A DNA stretch of 64,000 nucleotides from Balanoglossus misakiensis (taxonomy: Eukaryota > Hemichordata), in the NCBI GenBank assembly GCA_040954595.2, contig CM082585.2, positions 3,038,001-3,102,000 of the forward strand, read 5' to 3'. Both the position numbers and the translations under genes were made by a program. Below the pieces are notes generated by a model, which saw nothing but the letters and a program-made list of their open reading frames with translations, was not told the origin of the DNA and searched no databases. Positions within the stretch are counted from its first letter, which is position 1; each line of letters opens with the position of its first letter. Shown one piece after another: positions 1 through 11,401 of the stretch.

Positions 1-705
1 CTTACGCTTACCGAAAAGTTTCTTTCTGATGAAGCTTGTCTCTGGAGAAAAGTGTTCATCCACGTAGATATTTGTACCGCGCAGCGCCTTTCCCCTTGAT
101 AGTATCTTTTCTTTGTCTTTTAGCTTGCTGCACATTGCGACGATGGGTCTGTTGGTACGAGTGCCCGTTGATAAACGGTGTACTCGTTCGAATTCAATGT
201 TGTCCGTAATGTTCATCTGTTCCTTGATCAAAGTCTTTATTTTCTGTTCTGTTTCTTCCCATGTTTCTTTCTCGTCTTCTTCAACCCCACGAAAAACAAG
301 GTTGTTTCGTTTGGACCGGTCATCCATCTCTGCTTTCGCATTTCGTAGATTTCCCATTTCGACTTCCATTTTGGCGATGTCTTTTTCTAAGTCATCCATC
401 TTTTTGAGTTTTTCTTTGTTTCCTTCAGCAATTCGTCTGACATCGTCCATCGAGTCTTCCATATTGTTAAGCTGTGTTTCTATATTTTCTATCTTCTTAT
501 TTAGCGCTTTAGTGTCTCTTTTCAGCTCTCTCATGTTGCTTTGTATGTCTTTCAGCATATCGGTGATATCGTCCGTTTTTGTTGCCGATTTGAGTTCCCC
601 TGTTTTAGTAAGCGTTGCTTGACGAGTCTCAGGCCCAGGGTTCATTTCAACGTCTCCAGAAAGCTGTATAAGTCTGCTTATAAATGGGTTTCTCCTTGCT
701 GGCAT
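1..705 (-). CDS. LINE (non-LTR retrotransposon) ORF1-like protein, N-terminal part, open at window edge
   Basis: The minus strand is open from an ATG at 705-703 to the window edge, 235 codons without a stop. The protein begins MPARRNPFISRLIQ and runs directly into LSGDVEMNPGP, a 2A-type motif (631-705). A long charged heptad-like region follows (about residues 45-125, LKDIQSNMRELKRD...), as expected of a coiled-coil trimerisation segment. Next come RSKRNNLVFRGV (about residue 130), IEFERVHRLS and RPIVA-KLKDKEKIL, the signatures of the RRM/CTD half of LINE-1-type ORF1 (Transposase_22-like) RNA-binding proteins. Such proteins bind element RNA as a chaperone. The reading frame is intact throughout, so this may be a young copy. 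ORF2 (endonuclease/RT) would lie to the left, outside the window. The frame is also open upstream of 705, but the ATG at 705 puts the 2A at the N-terminus, as described for other animal LINEs. Confidence 0.85.
   Translation of the reverse strand, partial: MPARRNPFISRLIQLSGDVEMNPGPETRQATLTKTGELKSATKTDDITDMLKDIQSNMRELKRDTKALNKKIENIETQLNNMEDSMDDVRRIAEGNKEKLKKMDDLEKDIAKMEVEMGNLRNAKAEMDDRSKRNNLVFRGVEEDEKETWEETEQKIKTLIKEQMNITDNIEFERVHRLSTGTRTNRPIVAMCSKLKDKEKILSRGKALRGTNIYVDEHFSPETSFIRKKLFGKRK
631..705 (-). other. N-terminal 2A ribosome-skipping peptide of the LINE ORF1
   Basis: Codons 1-25 of the LINE ORF1 encode a peptide ending in D-V-E-M-N-P-G-P, an exact match to the 2A consensus D(V/I)ExNPGP. 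The preceding residues (FISRLIQLSG) are suitably hydrophobic. 2A peptides make the ribosome skip the Gly-Pro bond, here separating a 24-residue leader from the rest of ORF1. N-terminal 2A sequences are known in APE-type non-LTR retrotransposons of sea urchin and other invertebrates. That this one is active is inferred. Confidence 0.85.
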
Positions 706-1211
706 GTCGATATAGCACTGCAATGCTACGGCGGAGCATGTGCACGGTAGAAAAAGAGTTCCAGTACACTGAGTGTCCAGTCCGCTGTCTGTGTCGTTTC
801 TCGCCGTTTCTTGCAAATGTATTCCAAATTTATATTCGGCGGGAAAGGATGTTATTTTGCCAGTTGTCAGCAACCAATGGTGTAGGTTCTCAGAACTGTG
901 AACAATGGTCCATGCACCAATTGATATGTAAATACATACAAATATGCAGCTGGCCATCCGGAATGCAAACTCGTTTACTGAAGTCCATTTCGAATACGGC
1001 GTATACTTGGAGATTTCTACACCTCGCCAACATTTTGGGTGAGTAAACGTTCCAATGGCGGACCTCCACTGCAAAATATCCATACCCATAGTTTCTCTGA
1101 CACTTATGTCACCGGATAGAACCGACTTTCGTACTGAAGACTTTCGTTCTTCCAGAGAAAAGTTGAAATTTGTGAGAGCTCAGAATTCTGCTTGTTCAAC
1201 GTACTCTCTGT
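706..1211. other. Probable LINE 5' untranslated region and junction with the piggyBac remnant
   Basis: There is no supportable gene here. By position the stretch should hold the 5' untranslated leader of the minus-strand LINE and its unlocated boundary with the piggyBac remnant. No LTR, TIR or target-site duplication could be recognised. Confidence 0.35.
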
Positions 1212-3256
1212 AACAGCGCCCTCCTAGATTATTTTCGGACATTTCTCGACGATGACATAATTCGACTTTTAGTAAACATGACTAACCTCAACGCGGCTAG
1301 GAAACGACAGCGCAACAATGACAGGGGGGCTTGGACAGACGTTGACGAGTTAGAGGTTAGGGCATTTTTAGGTTTATGTTTGGCCATGGGAGTCCTCATT
1401 TTACCGACTATCGACATGTATTGGAGGAAAACTGACCGACTGTTTCGTTGTAATTTCCCTGAGGTCATGTCTAGAAATAGATTCCAACAGATCTATCGCT
1501 ACTTACATGTTTCCGATGATGATTTACAACAGCCGAGAGGACAACCGGGGTATGACAAACTATTCAAAATTAGATAATTTTTAGATCGAATAAATGCGAA
1601 CTTTTTTGACGCTTTTGTTTCTTCCCGCGAGATATCCATCGACGAATCCATCATACCGTTCAAGGGAAGACTGTCCTTTAGAGTATTTATAAGAAACAAG
1701 ACCCACAGATTTGGTATCAAAACTAGTCTTGGGTTTATCTGAAGCCGAAACTGGTTATGTCAAAAGGCTTCAGATTTATCAAGGTCAGTATCCCCCTAAT
1801 GTGTTTTCAATTTATTTGCATGTTCATAAAAATTGTAAATGATAACAGACCAATTATTGCTACTAACAATTCTGATATTACCTAATTCTTTTTCCAAACT
1901 TTTTTATTTGAGTCTGCATGCTACCTTAGTTCTTATTATAATATATTGTCTAATATACATGTTAGAAAAGCATTGATCCATATTTTCTACAAGTGACATA
2001 TGTTGGCCAGTATTAGATTTCTTAGATACAGTAAGTGTTTATTCTGATAATTTTTTATAATTTTCATTTTTTTTAATAAATTTATTATGTAATTTACTTC
2101 TGATTTTTTTACAATTTTTACTAATTGTAAAGATTCGATATTATCGAGTGACTTGTGGATCATGTGGAGTAAAAAGTTGTAATTTTACAAAGGTAGTTTA
2201 CCTCAAATAAAAATGCTGATACTCATGATGATTTCCATGATTGAGTGTAAATAACTGTTATGATTTTAAAATTCTTACACTTGCAAAAATTACAAAATTT
2301 TCAAAGTAATGTTTATTTTGTGTGTTTATTCCTGTTTCAGGGAAAGAGGGCCAGAGACCGGAAGTTGGGCAAGCAAGGCGAGTAGTTTTTGATCTCTTGC
2401 AGGGGTTACAAAATTTAGGGCATCATTTGTATACTGACAACTTTTATACAAGTGTTAGGTTAGCTAACGATCTCTACCAACAGGGCACCTTGACAGTTCG
2501 ATTTAGTTCTGCACTGCCAGAAGACATCAGGCTCACCAACGTTGAGAGGGGCACCATGCGATGGAGGATGGCTGGCCCTGTTCTAGCCACTAGCTGGATG
2601 GATAGGAAGCCAGTGTATTTTCTATCTACCATTCATTCTCCAGAGGACCATGGTGTGCCAGTGACTGTGGATAGACGCCAGGCTGGGGGATCCCGGCAGG
2701 TTCTATGTCCACCACTGCTCCGGATTACAACCGATACATGGGAGGTGTAGATTTGTGCGATCAGATGATCCAGTACTCTGGGTATGCTTGAAAATCAGTT
2801 CGCTGGTACCGACGTGTCCTGTTTTACTGCATAGAGGTGGCCATCCTGAATGCTTACATCATCGAGGGCTGCATCACACCACATGTCCAGGAACATCACC
2901 GGAAGCGGAGCATGTTGAGTTTTCGCATTCAACTTATCAACCAGCTGACAGACCAATGGCGAGCCCACCGTTCACTACACACACCCTACAACCGCATCAC
3001 CCAAGAACAACGTTTGGAAGGACGCCATAGACCAGCGCGTGTTACCACTGGTGGACGACAGTGTGTTGTTTGTAGTGAGACCATCAGACACTCTGCCCGT
3101 CCAGAAGACATCGCAAGAGTACGGAACAGGTCATACCCGAGAACTGTCTTCAAATGTGTACAATGTGATGTATTCTTATGTATACAGAGTACAGATAGGG
3201 CCGATGGCAGGACCTGCTTTGACAGGTTTCATGACCTTGTGGAGTTCTGGCGTTGA
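1212..3256 (+). pseudogene. Decayed piggyBac-family transposase (DDE_Tnp_1_7, PGBD4-like)
   Basis: The N-terminal block begins near 1224 with LDYFRTFLDDDIIRLLV, the usual start of the piggyBac DDE domain. It continues in one frame to an in-frame TAA at 1575-1577, directly after YDKLFKIR. Homology resumes past this stop (FLDRINANFF, then SIDESIIPFKGR with the first catalytic Asp), then breaks by a frameshift near 1730. A GT-AG interval (1784-2340, very AT-rich) separates this from GQARRVVFDLLQGL and HLYTDNFYTS (second Asp). A further frameshift near 2700 precedes YNRYMGGVDLCDQM (third Asp), and a TGA follows at about 2788. The C-terminus (3039-3256) has the Cys-rich zinc-binding region typical of piggyBac (CVVC ... 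CVQCDVFLC ... CFDRFH). At least two stops and two frameshifts make it non-functional, although the three DDD positions are still readable. Confidence 0.85.
1784..2340 (+). other. Intron-like interval inside the piggyBac remnant
   Basis: A 557-bp, very AT-rich stretch interrupts the transposase homology. It begins GTCAGT and ends in cctgtttcag, and the codon split across it (Tyr-Gln-Gly-Lys) reads on correctly. It therefore looks like a genuine spliceosomal intron of the transposase gene rather than random insertion. Confidence 0.55.
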
Positions 3257-4133
3257 GCAGCAAGTAATGTCATCAATGGTCTCCAGACCAAGTGGACAAC
3301 TGCTGTTCATGAGTCAGTATTGTCGTTACAGGTTGATACTATGTTGTGGCTTAGTTCTGTCAACGCCCCTATTAGTATGCATAATGATACATCAGATTGC
3401 TCACATTTTCAACAACACCGAGTAAATCATCTTGTGACCAGTGAAGTGTATAATACCATGTCAACATCTATGGTTTGTATATTGTGTAACTGCAACGGTT
3501 ATATTTGCAGTGTATAAGAGTTGTCAGTATCAGATGAGATAATGGGTCCATTTCAGTGTTTATTTAGGGTTAATTTTTCCAAGAATAAAAGATAGGAGAT
3601 TAGATTCAAAATAGTGCAGACAATGCCTTTTTGTTTTCTTCATAGCAACCTGCTGATAGAAAAAAATCATGTTATGATACACTTTGAGTACTGCAGTCGT
3701 TCTGTTTTATTTTCTTCAGAGTAACTGTTGGTAGATGGGAAAGGACGACGTATGGATGACATGGATATCTCGGACAGTGACAACAGACAGCGACAGTGAC
3801 ATGATGGAATCATCACAGCCCCATTTTGTACATGTATTTGACCCCCCACCCACCCAGGTTTCCAAAACATGTTTTCACTCACAATATTCTGATGGTTTTT
3901 GGCCTGTTATTTTTTGCACTTCCTTTGTTTATTTTTTTAAAGTTTGTTATAGCAGGAAAGAATAAAATAAATATTGGTTTTATTTCAATAAAATTGTGTT
4001 TTCTTGTGTTCTTGCATGTTATGTCATAGACTTTGCAAACTGTGATCAGTTTTATGTTCAGTTCTGCAATGATTGCCAAGTAACTGTATATACTGCGATA
4101 TGACTGGCTTGTAAACATACACAGAATGGGGGA
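3257..4133. other. AT-rich 3' part of the piggyBac element, no gene seen
   Basis: Low-complexity AT-rich DNA follows the transposase zinc finger. An AATAAA lies near 3583 (aagaataaaagatagg). No coding region is supported. The stretch probably belongs to the element whose right terminus is at 4849. Confidence 0.4.
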
Positions 4134-4780
4134 AAATACCTCTGTATCTTCAAATATTATAAACAATTTTATGTCAGTTCATTGTGATTTGTTATAAAAC
4201 AAAGGTTTGGTGATGGAAAATCATGATTTTTTGAAGATCTACTAGGAAAATATATAACTATATGAAAAAATATCCATTTTTTACATTCTGGTGGCCATTA
4301 TGAATATATAATGAGGTCACATGATCTTAATTTGCATATTTTTGGGACAACAGTTTTATGGTGATTCCAAAAATATATGGTTATTGGGAGTAATCTTTGA
4401 TAATTTCAAGTCCTAAATGTTATGCCAGATGATGTGATGACGTCCCTAAACCTTATCCAAGGCCTTTTGTTTGCTGTATACTTGATGAGCCAGACTGAGT
4501 GAAATACCTGTGTATCTTCAAATGTTATGAGCAATTTCATGTCAGTTCATTGTGATTTGTTATAAAACAAAGGTTTGGTGATGGAAAATCATGATTTTTT
4601 GAAGATCTACTAGGAAAATATATAAATATATGAAACAATATCCAGTTTTTTTACATTCTGGTGGCCATTTTGAATATATAATGAGGTCACATGATCTTAA
4701 TTTGCATATTTTGGGGACAATAGTTCTATGGCGATTCCAAAAATATATGGTTATACGGGGTTATCCTTGATAATTTTAGA
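4134..4780 (+). repeat. Tandem pair of ~275-bp direct repeats
   Basis: Copy 1 (about 4134-4410) and copy 2 (about 4502-4780) are direct repeats offset by 368 bp and about 90% identical by eye. Both contain the stretches tgtgatttgttataaaacaa and gaggtcacatgatcttaatt. They lie between the piggyBac remnant and its presumed right end and look like subterminal repeats or a local duplication. Confidence 0.8.
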
Positions 4781-4827
4781 AGCCAGCAGTAATTCCAAAA
4801 GGTACCTAAAAATGTTTCTCAAGCTCT

Positions 4828-4853
4828 CAGGGCCCTGGGGTTCAAAGGGTTAA
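4828..4853 (+). repeat. Presumed right terminus of the piggyBac element at TTAA
   Basis: The sequence ends ...ccctggggttcaaaggg followed by TTAA (4850-4853). Read inward this is TTAA-CCCTTTGAACCCC, the form of many piggyBac termini. The same TTAA lies at the start of the repeat unit at 4850, whose second copy (6782) is preceded by unrelated sequence. That fits insertion of the transposon at this TTAA. The matching left end was not found. Confidence 0.5.
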
Positions 4854-6300
4854 TGCATTACAACCGCTGTGTTAGCTTTTTGCTCAGTAAAATTAGTGTG
4901 ATCATCAAACTGGATGACCATTCTCACCATGCATGATAAAAAAAACGTAGCATCATAATTATGCAGGTGCGGTACTGACCTCACAACACTGTCAGAAAAT
5001 TCACATCCTACCATTATGTTGCCAAAAACGGCACCACATTCAAGCCAAGGAAAATGTATCGCACGTTGTTTCCTATGTACACCAGTCTTCCATTAATCAC
5101 AAAAACGTGACTTTATATGTAGGCCTACATTTGTACTTTTCGTAATTTACTTCTTGGTCTGTTATTGACAGTACACACGCGCACGCATGCACTCTAAAGT
5201 GGGTGAATTTTGTTATAGGAACACTGACCAATGGGCCACTAACCAAAGTTCAACATTAGACCAACGACCGTACTGAATGTGACGGTCATTATTCATGCAC
5301 TCACAACGCTGTATTCGGGTCGTTAATAAGTTCATTTGAAGTGGGTTGCGTGGCAGTCATACACACAGAGGTCAATTTGAGCACCACATTATTTGTACTT
5401 GATGTGGTTCTATACTCGAAACGTTCAGGGGATCATGCCGACATTGAAAAGTTTACGATTTGTCTATTTGCTACATATTTCACTCAGTCCTACAAGTCTC
5501 TCGGTATCATTCTTTAAGTGTATCAAGGCAGATCGCATGTTACAGTAGCAAACTGCGGAGTCATGTCTGCATTCGCGGGTCATGCTAGGTGAACGACTTG
5601 TGAGTTTAGGACTAGATCGAGGGCAGAGCGTCTGTGTCTATCCAATTTCAACCGTACCTTGACTTCAATGGGAATATTAACTGGGGGGGGGGGGGGTCAA
5701 ACGCTGGAGCAGTGCATCTCAGAACGGGTCACTTGTATATTAACTGGGGGGGGGGGGGGTCAAACGCTGGAGCAGTGCATCTCAGAACGGGTCACTTGTT
5801 AAATTCCAGAGGAATTGGTTTTTATTTGCAGGGACACTTAACGTAAATTTTGTTCGGTGACTTTGATATATGCAGTCACCTTCTCTCATTAAAATGTTCA
5901 TATTTAGCCCGTAGTAAACCACGTGAGCATCAATTTAGTTGAAACAGTTTCATCCGATAACCATATAATCATAATTTGCGCGTCTTCGAAAACAACTTGT
6001 CTCGCGTATGTGCAGACACAGGTGGTGATGCCGTCAGCGGAGATAACGGCTTATTCCTCCTGGTGGAATTATCTATCGCCTTTATGCTGGAAAAACAACC
6101 GTCAGGCGTTCCCTGATATTCCTTGTTGATATATGAGTGGACGGTGAATTATAAAGGATGCTTTGAAAGTGCATATTCTCAGCTGCATGGTGGTGCCGAG
6201 CAGACGTTGAAAGAATATAGTCTTTAGAATATGGCAAAACTGCACGGTAACAGAGGTGATTATTTCTTCGATGATTACACCGTTCTGTTGTGTTGGTTGG
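4850..6300 (+). repeat. Duplicated unit, copy A
   Basis: The unit starts ttaatgcattacaaccgctg and ends near gtgattatttcttcgatgatt. Copy B lies at 6781-8125 in the same orientation with high identity. Differences are an inverted block (5219-5375 here corresponds to the reverse complement of about 6888-7052) and a tandem duplication at 5674-5799 present only here. No protein, TIR or LTR was recognised, so the nature of the unit is unknown. Confidence 0.8.
5674..5799 (+). repeat. Tandem duplication with poly-G runs inside copy A
   Basis: Two near-identical ~62-bp units, each starting tattaactgggggg and ending cagaacgggtcacttg. Copy B has only one unit and no long G run (atgttaaatggggcggtc near 7578). 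Confidence 0.85.
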
Positions 6301-6780
6301 AACAAGGTTTGGTTGATTTTAACCCGTTCACCCATTTCCTTGTATAGAGGTCCATCTTTACCGTAGAAAACGATTGATTTGGACCATAGTGGTGAAAGGG
6401 TTAAATGTGTTTTGTACAAAAAATAGCTTTGAGTCTATCATAAAAAAATTGCTCCACAATCACCGTTTGGAAAAAAAAATTCTGCCACGGTTGATGAACC
6501 TGTTGCCATATCCAATTCCTCCAGCCCCCCCCCCCCCGCCCCCTCACACACAAACACACACACCGAAAAAAGAGTAATGTTTGAGTGAAAAAAGGTATCT
6601 GTTTGATTCGAAGGGGCACTGTTATATTATGCGGCTCTATATTCGGGTGTGCGCTGGGGCTTGTAATTTGAAAAATCCAGTCATCAATGCTAGGCGATGC
6701 ATAAGTGTTTGCAGAACCCCCAAACTTCGCTTAGATTCTTGCTCAGCCGGGGACACGCAATTGTTATGCCTGTGAGAGAC
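6301..6780. other. Spacer between duplicated units, no gene seen
   Basis: The stretch contains poly-C (about 6526-6541) and a CA-rich run (about 6546-6563). Nothing coding is supported. Confidence 0.4.
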
Positions 6781-8125
6781 GTTAATGCATTACAACCGCT
6801 GTGTTAGGTTTTGCTCAGTGAAATTAGTGCGATCGTGTATCACATACTAGAACACCATTCTCACCATGCATGATTAAATAAATAAAGTAAACAGACCTCT
6901 TTGTGTATGACTGCCACGCAACCCACTTCAACTGAACTTATTAACGACCCGACTACAGCGTTGTGAGTGCTTGAATAATCACCGCCACATTCAGTACGGT
7001 CGTTGGTCTTATGTTGAACTTTGGTCAGTGGCCCATTGGTCACTGGCCCCATAACAAAATTCGCCCACTTTATAGTGCGTGCGTGCGCGTGTGTATGTGT
7101 GCTTCCCTTCTAGGTCGTTAATTTAGTGTTCGGCGTCCAAGTCACCCCCTTTGCAATTGTGTGCTCAGACGCGAGACAGGTTGTTGTTTACGAAGATACC
7201 TGAATTGCGAAAATACTGCCATTTCCCTTTCCGCTGATTCTCTACTTCTTGCTTCACGTGACCAGACAAACTTGGCAGTTGGTCACCGTCATAGGACCGG
7301 ACCCTCCGATAGTTTTCTATATACTTGAAAAGTTCAGGGGATCATGCCGACATTTAAAAGTGAACGATTTGTCTATATGCTACATATTTCACCCAGTCCT
7401 ACAAGTCTCTCGGTATCATTCTTTAAGTGTATCAAGGCATATCGCATGTAGCAAGCTGCGGAGTCATGTCTGCATTCGCGGGTCATGCTAGGTGAACGAC
7501 TTGTGAGTTTAGGACTTGATCGAGGGCAGAGCGTCTATGTCGATCCAATTTCAACCGTACCTTGACTTCAATGGGAATGTTAAATGGGGCGGTCAAACGC
7601 TGGAGCAGTGCATCTCAGAACGGGTCATTTGTTAAATTCCAGAGGAATTGGTTTTTATTTGCAGGGACACTTAACGTAACTTTTGTTCGGTGACTTTGAT
7701 ATATGCAGTCACCTTCTCTCATTAAAATGTCCATATTTAGCCCGTGGTTAACCACGTGAGCATCAATTTAGTTGAAACAGTTTCTTCCGATAACCATATT
7801 TTCATAATTTGCGCGTCTTCGAAAACAACTTGTCTGGCGTATGTGCAGACACAGGTGGTGATGCCGTCAGCGGAGATAACGGCTTATTCCTCCTGGTGGA
7901 ATTATCTATCGCCTTTATGCTGGAAAAACAACCGTCAGACGTTCCCTGATATTCCTTGTTGATATATGAGTGGACGGTGAATTATAAAGGATGCTTTGAA
8001 AGTGCATATTCTCAGCTGCATGGTGGTGCCGAGCAGACGTTGAAAGAATTATAGTCTTTAGAATATGGCAAAACTGCACGGTAACAGAGGTGATTATTTC
8101 TTTGATGATTACACTGTGTGTTGTG
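6781..8125 (+). repeat. Duplicated unit, copy B (internal inversion relative to copy A)
   Basis: A direct copy of 4850-6300. The segment at about 6888-7052 is the reverse complement of 5219-5375, while the sequences on both sides are in direct orientation. The extra DNA at about 7070-7310 has no counterpart in copy A. Confidence 0.8.
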
Positions 8126-10097
8126 TTATGTTTAAAAAGGATGGCACAAATCATTTCTTGCCGAATTTTCAAAACCTTAACTTGCACGTCCCTCGATTAA
8201 TGCTTATACCCCTATAAAATGGAATAACCCGCGGATAGCTCATATATGAAGGGACAGCTTGTCGACACGATTTCCAAACGAAATGAGCTTCGATAGCAGC
8301 CGGCAATAGCCACAAGTATTGGTAAGTGCAACAGACAATCAACTTATTTTTTGCAAGTCATTGTCCAACGTGAATACATTGTGACGTTTCATACGGTGTG
8401 TCACGGGCGAATAAGCTTATGTTTATGACAAGAAAAGTAGTATGTGTGTTACCATGACGATGAAAAGATGCAACCTTTCTTGCGTTAATGATTTGAATGA
8501 AACTTGATACACATACTGATCGAACTTATGTGATTTGATTAAAACACGATTAGTGTCAAAACATGTTAATTTGAGAGTGTACATGTAATGTCTTCTAGCT
8601 TTCATTGTCATAATTTAATTTGGTGTATTTAATCACTTCCATAAAATGTGTTGAAACATGCCTACAGTCACTGTAATTAGAAGATCGGAGGACTTTGATT
8701 GTGTCACTCATAAGGATTAACCCCATTCTCTCTCTGGCAACTCCTCGTTGCAAAACATGCATCCCCCTAACCTGCAGGACCTCTTAACCTGCAGTAGGCC
8801 GACTTTCGTCTGTTATTTAATAATGGTTTGAAGCAATGGTACGGATCATGTACCTACAATTACCACAAAAGTACCAAGATGTAAAGTAAAGGTCATTTAG
8901 AGAACACGAAAGTGGCCGATTGAACTCGGTGCGCTCTATATTGTCGCGTCCGGAGTAAATAATTACAAACAATCACACAGTGACGCACACTCACACCACA
9001 GACACACACACAAACGACTTGGCTTGCCTTAATGTAAGACTAAAATAAATAATATTGTTTAGCAGTATAAATGTATTTCCACAGCAGTAGGAAATAGTTC
9101 GCCCATATAATTTACAAATCAAGAAAATATCTAAACTCAGTTAATTTTTGCGTTAATTATCGGCCCTTTCCACATGTGGCACAAAATCAGGCGCAAATCT
9201 ATGACGATATCTAAGAAGCTAAAGGATCTGATATGATGTAGAAAAGAACAGAATTATTAGTCTGAATACCGAATAGAAAGTACACATTTAATATTTGACA
9301 ACGCGTCGTCACTAAACAACTTGACCTTCAGACAGGGCTTTGTAAGTGACCTTGGGGAGTGACTATGGTTAAAGCACATTTCAGTTTATTGGCGCGGGGG
9401 AAATAAAACAACTGGTCAGTTAATCCTCGTTCAGGAATTTGCTTGGCGGAAAGTAAAGGCAACGCAGTGGCCGTAAACTTTATGACCTCGTTCCCCCGAC
9501 GCCAGAAGGTCATCCGAAGTGCCCAAAAAAGTCGTAAACCAATGGCCAGTTCATAATGGAAAGTGTGTGTTTTTCTGTTGCCCGGACTACAATCAGTCTT
9601 AATTTAAATACTGTATGCCGCACGTGAAGAGCGTGTCTTTGTCTTCGAATGACCGTCCGGTGGCCCAGTTTTTTTATCGCATGACCACTACGCGAAAATC
9701 AGATTGGCTATAGATCTCCACCTTCCATGGTAACTGTGGGCCCTTTGCATAGGTGACCTAGTATCTGCAATGAACAAAGTAGAGTTGTTCATTTTCTACA
9801 TTTCCAATAGCACGTGTTGTTCCTTGACTACCGAAGTAAGAAAAAACTTGTCGAAGATTCTATTTTACCCATGTTCCGGGGCATAGTGTGGTAGATTTGC
9901 TAATGTCACGCGCTACTGCTGAACAAATCAAAATTTGCCACTTCGTTCAAGCTTTTTCACCAGCAGCAGATCGTACAGTTGTATTGGTGTGAAAAATTGT
10001 CACACAATACTGTTTAAGCCTACCGACGCGAAAGTGTCGCAAATGTTATAATTGGTTTTGCATGTATTAGATTTTCACAGTCACACGCATACAGAAA
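8126..10097. other. Intergenic, nothing recognised
   Basis: No exon, RNA gene or bounded element could be supported. There is a short CA-rich run near 8990-9015. Confidence 0.4.
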
Positions 10098-10505
10098 ATG
10101 AGTGAGGTGGCCAGTGCATATCTGCACAACAGAGACCAGGCTATACCGATTATTAAACGCATTGTTGAAATCCTAATGAGCGGAGGTGGGCGGAAACACA
10201 CCGAGCTAGAAATGGACCCCTTTAAGACGTTGGCGGCAGACCACAGAAAGTCTGGTAGACATATCGTCCAAGCCGCTGAACGACAGGCCTTGCAAGAATA
10301 TGGCATTGATAGCGAGCATTCTGCGTACGTCGTGGGAGAGATTAAGGATATCTACCATGATGATCCCGAGGTAGGTTTGAGCTGTTGGAAGGAGGGATTA
10401 CGAGATAGAATGATAATAGCAACACGAACAAGGAAGGGTACATACAAGATATTTGTTTTACGTTTTGACTCAGTACTCAGACATATCGCAGCCAATACAC
10501 AATAA
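10098..10505 (+). CDS. Hypothetical ORF, 135 residues, family not recognised
   Basis: An ATG-initiated ORF (MSEVASAYLHNRDQAIPIIK...) with a balanced amino-acid composition. Its first 90 residues look like a soluble alpha-helical domain (RHIVQAAERQALQEYGI, then EIKDIYHDDPE). A plausible splice donor (GAG|GTAGGT, after 10371) sits where the helical part ends, so the true product may leave this frame there and join a downstream exon. It does not join the deiodinase exon at 11402, because the phases differ. No signal peptide, membrane segment or known motif is visible. It could be a single-exon gene, a first exon or a transposon fragment. Confidence 0.4.
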   Translation: MSEVASAYLHNRDQAIPIIKRIVEILMSGGGRKHTELEMDPFKTLAADHRKSGRHIVQAAERQALQEYGIDSEHSAYVVGEIKDIYHDDPEVGLSCWKEGLRDRMIIATRTRKGTYKIFVLRFDSVLRHIAANTQ

Positions 10506-11003
10506 TTTGTTATACGATTCAATAGCTATCAGACGTCATTTTGATACCGTTTGATATTTCTTGTCTTGAGGCATTTTTTCAGACATCGCTGAAACAATTT
10601 CGTGCAATATTTTCGCAACAAAGTGACATACAGTGACTACGCCACTTCCATTCGAACTCGGTTGTGATCTGCTACTGAATGTGCGTGTATCTTTGACGTT
10701 CAGCGCACATTACGCGTCGGTGAGGTCATGGAAACATGACGGCGTTTCACTCACTTAGAAAACTAATACTGATATGTTACTCGTCACTTGTATTCGGAAA
10801 GCAGACACTATGTTGAGTGTCACCAAAAATCATCAACATGTCACTAACAACTTTGAAATCAAACGTTTGAAACGCAAATCACTTGAGCGTCGTCATGAGA
10901 CATGCCAGTTTTAAAATAAAGTGTTCTTTTATTCTTTTGTTGTTTTTGATCGTTTATAACTTTGATGTTTAACCCTGTTATCTTTTACTATAGCTTGATT
11001 AGC

Positions 11004-11186
11004 TTAGATATTGCCTAAGCTTAATATTTTACAAACACCCGGGGAGTCGCTAAGGTCAATGATTGTTAGTGTTCTTGTATGGACAATTCCGTCATCGACG
11101 TATGGGTAACTCTTTGCCCTGACAAAATTTGCCAGCAAACTTAGAATCGTGAACAGAACCAAAATAAGCATACTACAATTATTCAT
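11004..11186 (-). CDS. Possible signal-peptide exon
   Basis: The ATG at 11186-11184 opens a frame whose first ~25 residues (MNNCSMLILVLFTILSLLA...) are a convincing secretory signal ending ...FVRA. About 35 polar residues follow before a stop. No strong splice donor or downstream minus-strand exon was found, so this may be a first exon of an unseen gene or chance. Confidence 0.2.
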   Translation of the reverse strand: MNNCSMLILVLFTILSLLANFVRAKSYPYVDDGIVHTRTLTIIDLSDSPGVCKILSLGNI

Positions 11187-11401
11187 CTTTTATTAGGCAT
11201 ACGAATAGTAAGTTTTATTAATTTCAAAAATAAAAAAGTAGAAAACTTTAAATATGGGCATAAATAAAACGTCTTGGTGATATGTTATCATTCTTATGAA
11301 AGACTACTCAAAATAATGCGAAGAAGTGGCCACTTATAGATATTAAAACACCACGAGAAGCAGTTTATGTTACGGGCACATGTACGTTCTTGCGTATACA
11401 G

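Noticed and set aside
113-622. Plus-strand 169-codon ORF rich in Ser/Phe
   Set aside because: It is the antisense shadow of the minus-strand LINE ORF1.
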